Assembly (NCBI GenBank): GCA_017311315.1
Contig: CM029620.1
Location: 2,051,787-2,115,786, forward strand
Length of the DNA: 64,000 bases
From: Dendrocalamus latiflorus
Taxonomy: Eukaryota > Streptophyta > Magnoliopsida > Poales > Poaceae
Direction: 5' to 3'
In this document: positions 56,417 to 64,000 of the stretch, piece by piece
Position numbering within the stretch: position 1 is the stretch's first letter
Layout: each line of letters starts with the position of its first letter
Notes under the pieces: model-generated
Seen by the model: only the letters and a program-made list of their open reading frames with translations
The model's database searches: none
Told to the model about the DNA's origin: nothing
Made by a program: the position numbers and the translations under genes

Positions 56417-57412
56417 TGTAACATCCCGAAAAATATAAATAATAAATTATGGAGCTTTTGGATTATTTTATTTGATTTCCATTGAAATTGGAGTTATTGG
56501 CTTTTTGTAAATACAAAGGAATTTCAAAAATAAAAAGAAGGAAGAAATCAACACATAAAATAATAAAACACGAGCATCAAGTAAAGAATCTGAAATGATG
56601 ATCTATAAAATTTCAAGGGAGAATATTTGGTTAACCATAAAATTCTCACCTCTAAAAATTATGGAATAAATAGTAAAGGAGTATACAAAATAAAAATGTT
56701 ATGTTAACAAATATATATATGTATATATGTACATGTATACTATGTGAAAGAATAAATAGATAAATATATGTGTACATACACAAAAATCAGAGGAAATAAA
56801 AATATGTATATAGGTGTATACCCCAGGATGTATGTGCAAATATATATACATGTAAAACTCAATTGCAAAAGCAAAATAAAATAAAAGAAAAAGGAAAAAG
56901 AAATAGAAAATGAAACAGCCGGGCCGGCCGTTACCCCGGCCCAGCTCCTCTCCGCATGGGCCAGCGCCCCGCGGCCCATCTTCTCGCGCGCGCCCGCTCT
57001 CGCTGGCGAGCGGAGCCCGCTCTCTCGCGCCCCTCCTTCCGCTGGCCGGTGGACCCGCCTCCACCCGCGCCTCTCCCTCTGCGCCGCGGGCCCGTGCCTC
57101 GCCTGCTCCTTCTCCCGCTGCCTCGCGGCCCCCGCGCGCCGGTTTCTTTCTCTGACCGGTGGCCCCGCCCGCGTCTTCTTCCTCCTCCCTCTTCTTCTCC
57201 ACGCGCCCGCAGCGCTGCACTCCTCTCCCTCGCGCTCACTCCCTCTGCGCAGCCAATCCTTCTCTTTCTTCTCTCACACCCGCGGGCAAAGTTCAGCGCA
57301 CCCCTGTGCTCTCTCTCTTACACAAAATCTCGGGGAGATTTGATTCATCCCCTCTCGCCGGCGTGAGCAGGGCGGAGGCCACTGTCACCTCGCCACGCGC
57401 CCCTCTCTCCGG

Positions 57413-57420
57413 CTATAAAA
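57413..57420 (+). promoter_or_regulatory. LTR TATA box
   Basis: CTATAAAAGCCC follows a C-rich stretch and precedes a pyrimidine-rich region suited to transcription start about 30 bases downstream. It would drive transcription into the inverted repeat. Confidence 0.6.
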
Positions 57421-57964
57421 GCCCTACCTGGAGATCGCAAACGCGTCGCCTTGCATCACTTCTCCCTCCCCTGCCCGCAATTGCACTGAGAAGCCCCAAT
57501 TCCTCGCCGGCGCCCTCGTCTTCCCGAACTCCGGCGAACGCTCACCCACCACACCGAGCCACCAGAGCTCAATCCCTTGCTCATGAACCATCTCCGGAGC
57601 CAGGCGAAGCTAGCCCCCTCCTCCACTGGGTCCCCCATCGCCTGAGCTTCGCCGGCGACGACAGCCTTCCCGAACCACCGCCGCCGCACGCCGCCGGCTC
57701 GCCACCGTGATCCTCCACCCCGGCCGCCTACACCAGGAGATTCGCCTTCACGCCAGGGTTGTATTCTACACACGACCCGAACGTCTCCGGCCACCGCTCG
57801 CCGCCGTCGCCACCGCCTTCTTCTTTCTTTGCTCGGCCCCCTCAGCGAGCTAACTCAAAAGGTATACTTACCCTATATGGGTAAGCATCGCTCGGCTCGG
57901 CCGAGTGGCTTCCAGCACCAACTCCTTCTCCCCCTCGCTCCCGCGGCGCGCGTTCGAGTCTCCG

Positions 57965-59874
57965 GCTCCGCGCCTGCGGTCGAGCGTTTCATTTTATTTT
58001 CCGCACTGACAGGTGGGCCCCGCCTGTCGGCGCCACCCGCTGGCAGATGGGTCCAGGACCCCTGGGACCCACATGTCAGTGACCGGACACGCTGACACAC
58101 GGGCCCCACTGGCCATAGACATAGTAATAAATGAATAAAGAAAAAGATAAAAATTAAGAAAATGACATGTGGGACCCACTGTCAGAAATTTCATAATTTC
58201 TGGAATTAATTCAAACTGAGAACTTCAAATAATCATAACTTTCTCATTTTAACTCCAAATTGAGTGAGACAAATTTCTAAATTCATATAAATTCAAGATC
58301 TATCCAATAAAACTAAAATCACAATTTTTGGAGTTCATTTGAATTTCTGGTGATATTTTATTGATTTGATGTTTTCTTTTTATCCAAATTTTCGCGCACG
58401 ATTACAATAGCTTACGAAGCTCAAGAGGAAGAGTTCGAGGCCGCAGCACTAGGAGATCCAGATAATCCAGCACCCGACCATTGTGACCAAGGCGAGTCAA
58501 TACTTTGATCATGTTGAACCTACATTTCTGCAAATTACTTTGTTTTAAATTAACAAATTGCATTGCTATTATTTTTATGCAAATGCATGCTAAATTTGAT
58601 ATTCTAGTTATATGCCATTGTTTACCTTGAATAATATTACCCCCTCCTTTGAGTATTTGAATGTGTGAACCTTGTCGCCCTAGCAAAAATATAATAGTAA
58701 CATTTCGAAAATAAGTCTGTAACCGTATGCCATGCTTAGCATTGATTAGGAACTCGGGGCAAGAAATTGTCCCAAGCATCACTTTTATTCATGAGAAACT
58801 GGTTTGGGCAGTCATGGTGGAAATGACTGGTATATGTTGGTATGATTATTTTATGCCCCAAAATTTCCGACTTGCTGTAATGTCTGGGCGGATTGGTTCG
58901 AGGGTGTGTATGAGTATGTGTATGTGTGGTGCAGTGGGAGCTCAAAATTTGGAGTTAGTGATGGATCAACAGTGGGTTAGTGGTAGACCGCCCAGATAAC
59001 CCTAAGGACTGAATCTTGTCATGTCCCCCCGTGTATGACAAGCACAACCGCAAGCTGGCAAAGTGTAGGCAGGGTTTACTAATTTGTGTGGCTCTAAGGT
59101 GGTTACGTGAAGGTATGACCACGAGCAAAGGGATGGATGGTCGCATCCCCGCCTTTGCCCGTGATGGCTCACGAGGGACCCTTCCCGAGGGATGGTCGTA
59201 TCCTACGGAAGATAGACCTTAGCGGGCGTAACCACAGTAGGACTATGCATTGTAACAATCCTGTGATAGTCTACTCAACCGCATGGCTAAGGAATCATGT
59301 GGGGCAACGGGTGGATTTATCTCTTGTGGGTAAAGTGTGCAAAACTCTGCAGAGTCAAAACTATTCGAATAGCCGTGCCCACGGTCAAGGGCAGACATGG
59401 GAACTTAACTAGATATAGTTCTGTTTACAAAAATATTGAAAAATGGGAATGGAAAAGTGGAAGGGCAGAGGAAAGCCCTGATTTGAGTTGTCCTGGGTGT
59501 CGTCCCAGTGGTAAGTTAAGCGGCTATAACGCTGAAAAATGTCATACGGTGTGATGCCGTATGTATGGAGAAATTATGGTGATATTAGGCATATGGTGTG
59601 ATGCCATATGTATGGAAATTCATATTAATATTCCTTGAACATTATGCTTTTGTTCAAATGCTAGGTCTTAGGAATTTTTTTTATAATTGTATTCAAAAGC
59701 ACTCTTTGCAAAACAAAATAAACCTAAGCCATCCTTTGGTTAGCCATACATGTTACATATTGCATTCTGTGTGTTGATTCACTGAGCACGGGGTCGGAGT
59801 GCTCACGCTCGCTTTGCGGCAAAAATCCAGAAACAGGAGCGTAAGACCACTACGCCTACGAGGAAGCTCCCGCT
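57965..59874 (+). repeat. Left arm of a 1.9-kb inverted repeat
   Basis: It is the reverse complement of 60263-62171, with about 1-2 percent mismatch in the stretches I compared. The spacer is 388 bp (59875-60262). Confidence 0.92.
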
Positions 59875-60064
59875 ACGGAGGAGAAGAATGACGAAGAAAA
59901 CTAAGGCGTAGGCTTCGTTGTTTAGTCATGGACAAGTAGACATATGGCGTTGTGTGCACGTATGTTACTAGTTAGCTGGTGACATATAATGCACACAGTA
60001 CCTTCCAGTCGCTTGCCTGTGGATTTGGGTTTGCTTTTGTTATGATTCCGCTGTGCATGTTTGT

Positions 60065-60070
60065 AATAAA
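60065..60070 (+). terminator. LTR poly(A) signal
   Basis: AATAAA within TTTGTAATAAAGACAATT, about 200 bases before the LTR end and inside the spacer. A second copy is at 62213-62218. Confidence 0.5.
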
Positions 60071-60262
60071 GACAATTGGCCTGATCGGCCCCTTTTGTAA
60101 ACTCTATCACCCGACGTGGTATATTTCAATTTATGTAATATAATGGTTGATTATGCGATGTATGAAATGATTCAGCAATGTACCTGTGTGCACTAACTAC
60201 TGATCCAGGGATTAGTGCAGCGAAACACAGTAAGGTTCGGATTGAAAAATCCGGGTCTGACA

Positions 60263-62171
60263 GCGGGAGCTTCCTCGTAGGCGTAGTGGTCTTGCGCTCC
60301 TGTTTCTGGATTTTTGCCGCAAAGCGAGCGTGAGCACTCCGACCCCGTGCTCAGCGAATCAACACACAGAATGCAATATGTAACATGTATGGCTAACCAA
60401 AGGATGGCTTAGGTTTATTTTGTTTTGCAAAGAGTGCTTTTGAATACAATTATAAAAAAAATTCCTAAGACCTAGCATTTGAACAAAAGCATAATGTTCA
60501 AGGAATATTAATATGAATTTCCATACATATGGCATCGCACCATATGCCTAATATCACCATAATTTCTCCATACATACGGCATCACACCGTATGACATTTT
60601 TCAGCGTTATAGCCGCTTAACTTACCACTGGGACGACACCCAGGACAACTCAAATCAGGGCTTTCCTCTGCCCTTCCACTTTTCCATTCCCATTTTTCAA
60701 TATTTTTGTAAACAGAACTATATCTAGTTAAGTTCCCGTGTCTGCCCTTGACCGTGGGCACGGCTATTCGAATAGTTTTGACTCTGCAGAGTTTTGCACA
60801 CTTTACCCACAAGAGATAAATCCACCCGTTGCCCCACATGATTCCTTAGCCATGCGGTTGAGTAGACTATCACAGTATTGTTACAATGCATAGTCCTACT
60901 GTGGTTACGCCCGCTAAGGTCTATCTTCCGTAGGATATGACCATCCCTCGGGAAGGGTCCCTCGTGAGCCATCACGGGCAAAGGCGGGGATGCGACCATC
61001 CATCCCTTTGCTCGTGGTCATACCTTCACGTAACCACCTTAGAGCCACACAAATTAGTAAACCCTGCCTACACTTTGCCAGCTTGCGGTTGTGCTTGTCA
61101 TACACGGGGGGACATGACAAGATTCAGTCCTTAGGGTTATTTGGGCGGTCTACCACTAACCCACTGTTGATCCATCACTAACTCCAAATTTTGTGCTTCC
61201 ACTGCACCACACATACACATACTCATACACACCCTCGAACCAATCCGCCCAGACATTACAGCAAGTGGGAAATTTTGGGGCATAAAACAATCATACCAAC
61301 ATATACCAGTCATTTCTACCATGACTGCCCAAACCAGTTTCTCATGAATAAAAGTGATGCTTGGGACAATTTCTTGCCCCGAGTTCCTAATCAATGCTAA
61401 GCATGGCATACGGTTACGGACTTATTTTCGAAATGTTACTATTATATTTTTGCTAGGGCGACAAGGTTCACACATTCAAATACTCAAAGGAGGGGGTAAT
61501 ATTATTCAAGGTAAACAATGGCATATAACTAGAATATCAAATTTAGCATGCATTTGCATAAAAATAACAGCAATGCAATTTGTTAATTTAAAACAAAGTA
61601 ATTTGCAGAAATGTAGGTTCAACATGATCAAAGTATTGACTCGCCTTGGTCACAATGGTCGGGTGCTGGATTATCCGGATCTCCTAGTGCTGCGGCCTCG
61701 AACTCTTCCTCTTGAGCTTCGTAAGCTATTGTAATCGTGCGCGAAAATTTGGATAAAAAGAAAACATCAAATCAATAAAATATCACCAGAAATTCAAATG
61801 AACTCCAAAAATTGTGATTTTAGTTTTATTGGATAGATCTTGAATTTATATGAATTTAGAAATTTGTTTCACTCAATTTGGAGTTAAAATGAGAAAGTTA
61901 TGATTATTCGAAGTTCTCAGTTTGAATTAATTCCAGAAATTATGAAATTTCTGACAGTGGGTCCCACATGTCATTTTCTTAATTTTTATCTTTTTCTTTA
62001 TTCGTTTATTACTATGTCTATGGCCAGTGGGGCCCGTGTGTCAGCGTGTCCGGTCACTGACATGTGGGTCCCAGGGGTCCTGGACCCATCTGCCAGCGGG
62101 TGGCGCCGACAGGCGGGGCCCACCTGTCAATGCGGAAAATAAAACGAAACGCTCGACCGCAGGCGCGGAGC
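60263..62171 (-). repeat. Right arm of the 1.9-kb inverted repeat
   Basis: It begins immediately after the LTR terminus TGACA at 60262 with GCGGGAGCTTCC and ends at GGCGCGGAGC, where the sequence returns to forward orientation. Confidence 0.92.
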
Positions 62172-62410
62172 ATTGGGTTTGCTTTTGTTATGATTCCGCT
62201 GTGCGTGTTTGTAATAAAGACAATTGGCCTGATCGGCCCCTTTTGTAAACTCTATCACCCGACGTGGTATATTTCAATTTATGTAATATAATGGTTGATT
62301 ATGCGATGTATGAAATGATTCAGCAATGTACCTGTGTGCACTAACTACTGATCCAGGGATTAGTGCAGTGAAACACAGTAAGGTTCGGATTGAAAAATCC
62401 GGGTCTGACA
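62172..62410 (+). repeat. Second copy of the LTR 3' terminus (239 bp)
   Basis: It repeats about 60024-60262 in direct orientation with one or two differences, and ends TCTGACA directly before the AGGAC duplication. Confidence 0.9.
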
Positions 62411-62415
62411 AGGAC

Positions 62416-63822
62416 GAACCGGCCTTGGTGCGACTTCTGCTGGCCGCGCTTAGGCCCATTGGACGGCTCCTTGTGCAGGGCTTCCCCGCGTTCGGGTGCG
62501 TCTTTAGACGACTCCGGCTTGCGTTCGCCCCTCGAGGGGCCATCCTGTGATGGATCTTCGGTTTTTGTTGAGCCACCGACCTGGTTGGCGTCGGAGTCAT
62601 CTCCTCGCCTTCGGCGAGCGTCTTCTTTTGCCCTGGCGTACTCCTCCATTTTGTCGAAGAGCTTCGCCACCGTCTTGATCGGCTTTCGCGCATTGTACTC
62701 GGCCATCGGGCCCGGACGAAGGCCCTGTATGGCTGCATTAACGACGGTGGTTTCATTAACGTCTTTCACTTGGCATCGAATCTTGGCGAAGTGCTTGAAG
62801 TAGTCCCGGAGCTTCTCCGAGGGCTTTTGCTTCACAACGAAGAGTTGGTCCGCGTCGACTCGCTCGACATAGTTTTCCTGGAAGTTGTTGTGAAGGCAGT
62901 CACGGAGCTTCTCCCACGTGTAGATGGAGCCCGGCTCTATGGTGAAAAACCAAGAGAGCGCCACTCCTTGCAACGCGAGGGGAAGTCCCTTCGCCTTCGT
63001 GGTGTCGTCTCCACCCGCGGCCTCGATCGCGATTTCGTACACGCGCACGAACTCGCTGGGATCCGTGTCACCTTTGTACGGGTCTATGACGCTAGGGAAC
63101 TTGAAGTCTTCGGGCCACGCCGCCTGCTGCAGCCCCGCCGAAAGCGGGGACTCCGGATCTACGTGTCGCAGTGGCACGCGGCTAGACGTGGGGGCTTCGC
63201 GGCTGTCCGCCCTCTTCGGTGTGGGCTCGGGCGCGATTACTGGCGCGTCCTGCTGGCTCCGAGCCTCTTGTATATCTCGGACGGCTCCGCGAAGGTCCCC
63301 TAGCTCCCGCTGGAACGCGTTGAGGGCTGCTAGTAGGGCGCTTTCCACCGCAGGTGCTGTCGGGGCCGCCGGAACACCCAGCGGACGGGTCGGTGCAGGG
63401 ACCATCGCCTCACGATCTCCGAATCCGCCGGATGCTTCGTTGCGGCTACCCCCGGCTGTCTGATCCGCGCTGCCGGCGAGGGTGGCGGGGGCTGTCGTTG
63501 CAGTGCCAACGACGGGGTTGGATGTCGTTGTAGCGGCGCTGGCGGGGTCGGTCGTTGTAGTGCCAGCAACGGGGTTGGATGTCGTTGTAGCGGCGCTGGC
63601 GGGGTCGGTCGTTGTAGTGCCAGCGACTGGGTTGGATGTCGTTGTAGCGGCGCTGGCGGGGTCGGTCGCTGTAGCGCGAGCGTCGACGCCCGCGACCACT
63701 GCTCCTACGCCGCCGCCAGCTCCTTCGGCGGCCGATGCTGAAGCCCTGGTATTCACGCGCCGCTCCAACCCAGCCGTCTTCTTCCCCTTCGCCGCCGCTG
63801 ATGAAGCTTTTTTCGGTGCCAT
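62416..63822 (-). CDS. Gag of the RIRE2/Grande-like gypsy element (interrupted)
   Basis: It starts MAPKKASSAAAKGKK at 63822. A low-complexity N-terminal part holds three near-identical 20-residue repeats (TTTDPASAATTTSNP; DNA period 60 bp, 63490-63670). The capsid-like core follows (FKFPSVIDPYKGDTDPSEFV about 63110, YTWEKLRDCLHNNFQENYV, LRDYFKHFAKIRCQV, ALQGVALSWFF), matching retrotransposon gag, and then a charged Lys/Glu/Ser tail. The frame is open from the start to the nested element and continues across it at 55750. It would assemble virus-like particles. Confidence 0.85.
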
Positions 63823-63859
63823 CCTTCTTCGGTCTTCAGGCTTGTCATTGTCCTCCCCA

Positions 63860-63872
63860 CGGACGGCGCCAA
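63860..63872 (-). other. Primer-binding site
   Basis: The minus strand reads TTGGCGCCGTCCG directly inside the LTR end, a usual gypsy primer site. It sets the element orientation. Confidence 0.75.
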
Positions 63873-63873
63873 C

Positions 63874-64000
63874 TGTTGTGGTTACTGACCAAACAGAGAG
63901 AGAGATGGTACCGGAGAGGTGGGAGTGTTCTGCCTCACCCTCCCCCTCATCCTGATATATATATTCACATGGAGTATGCTTTTACAATTATGCCCTTACA
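63874..64000 (-). repeat. 5' LTR, partial (127 bp in window)
   Basis: It matches 49627-49753 apart from GA/TA repeat number and two substitutions; the rest lies beyond the window. Confidence 0.9.

Larger units (their letters stand above)
56417..60262 (+). repeat. Complete 3' LTR copy (3846 bp)
   Basis: It starts TGTAACATCCCGAAA and ends CCGGGTCTGACA. It contains an AT-rich segment (56700-56900), a GC-rich pyrimidine-heavy segment, a TATA box at 57413 and AATAAA at 60065. 57965-59874 is repeated in reverse at 60263-62171. Confidence 0.85.
55756..62410 (+). mobile_element. Tekay-clade gypsy element, internally deleted, inserted in the gag-protease frame
   Basis: A 5-bp duplication AGGAC flanks it (55751-55755 and 62411-62415). 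It has a 5' LTR piece (55756-55994), the pol C terminus with chromodomain (55995-56374), a polypurine tract (56403-56416) and a 3' LTR region (56417-62410). The shared 239 bp of the two LTRs differ at about one base, so insertion is recent. Everything between the first 239 bp of the 5' LTR and the end of integrase is gone. The 3' LTR region is extended by a large inverted copy. Clade is inferred from the chromodomain and the LTR length near 3.8 kb. Confidence 0.88.
49627..64000 (-). mobile_element. RIRE2/Grande-like gypsy element with gag-protease only and an antisense gene
   Basis: Read on the minus strand: 5' LTR (from beyond 64000 to 63874), primer site, gag (63822-62416), a nested Tekay element, then zinc-binding and protease parts (55750-54727). 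Tandem arrays (54534-52962), the antisense gene (52474-50775 on the plus strand), a further array and the 3' LTR (49859-49627) follow. The two LTRs agree almost completely over the visible 127 bp, so insertion is recent. No RT, RNase H or integrase lies between protease and the 3' LTR, so it is non-autonomous. The family suggestion rests on the antisense gene and gag type. Confidence 0.8.

Noticed and set aside
56931..57794. Pro/Arg-rich frames as a gene
   Set aside because: They are part of the Tekay LTR around its TATA box; frames open on both strands reflect composition.
58402..61734. Identical small proteins encoded at 58402-59554 and 60582-61734
   Set aside because: They are mirror images of each other through the inverted repeat and lie in LTR sequence.

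Overview
This is nuclear DNA from a plant, most likely a grass. The grounds are the element families (a Sirevirus-like Copia, a Tekay/Del-like Ty3-gypsy with LTRs of 4-5 kb, a CACTA transposon with TNP2-type transposase remnants, a RIRE2/Grande-like gypsy with an antisense gene), GT-AG introns and tRNA-Met primer sites. I found no intact single-copy host gene. Almost everything is nested transposable elements, as in pericentromeric or intergenic grass chromatin. Family names come from motif recognition by eye; no database was searched.

Layout, left half. Positions 1-833 are the 5' end of a minus-strand Copia element. It sits in the 3' noncoding region (834-2503) of a Sirevirus-like element. 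An LTR (2504-4481) follows, then a primer site, gag-pol and a second LTR (28581-29954). Because polypurine tracts precede the first LTR and a primer site follows it, two elements seem to share that LTR. The Sirevirus body has been interrupted by a 5.25-kb Tekay-like solo LTR at the gag start codon (4542-9793, target duplication CATGG), by a 12.47-kb CACTA element inside pol (15085-27554, target duplication CCT), and by a Tekay LTR scrap in the 3' LTR (28880-29217). The CACTA element holds a decayed TNP2 transposase and pieces of at least two plant genes: a JMJ25/IBM1-type JmjC demethylase and a small membrane protein.

Middle. Positions 29955-35167 are a small gypsy-like element with a gag remnant, and a deleted Copia element (30018-33340) is inserted in its 5' LTR. 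A 755-bp non-autonomous hAT element follows (35852-36606, 8-bp duplication CGGTGAAA). Then come degenerate sequence, a Sirevirus-type LTR (38322-39354), one end of a gypsy element (39538-40627) and a truncated Tekay LTR (40628-about 43618).

Right half. Positions 43619-49378 are the 3' part of a plus-strand gypsy-like element made mostly of tandem arrays. Positions 49627 to beyond 64000 are a minus-strand relative with gag, protease, the same kinds of array, and a spliced antisense gene with a coiled coil and a poly(A) signal, but no reverse transcriptase. Its gag-protease frame is interrupted by a recently inserted Tekay element (55756-62410, target duplication AGGAC). The 3' LTR of that Tekay element contains a 1.9-kb near-perfect inverted repeat.

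The most unusual structures are the 1.9-kb LTR inverted repeat, the arrays whose units pair a TATA-like box with a small stem of two covarying types, and the CACTA gene-capture cargo with its own inverted exon copy.
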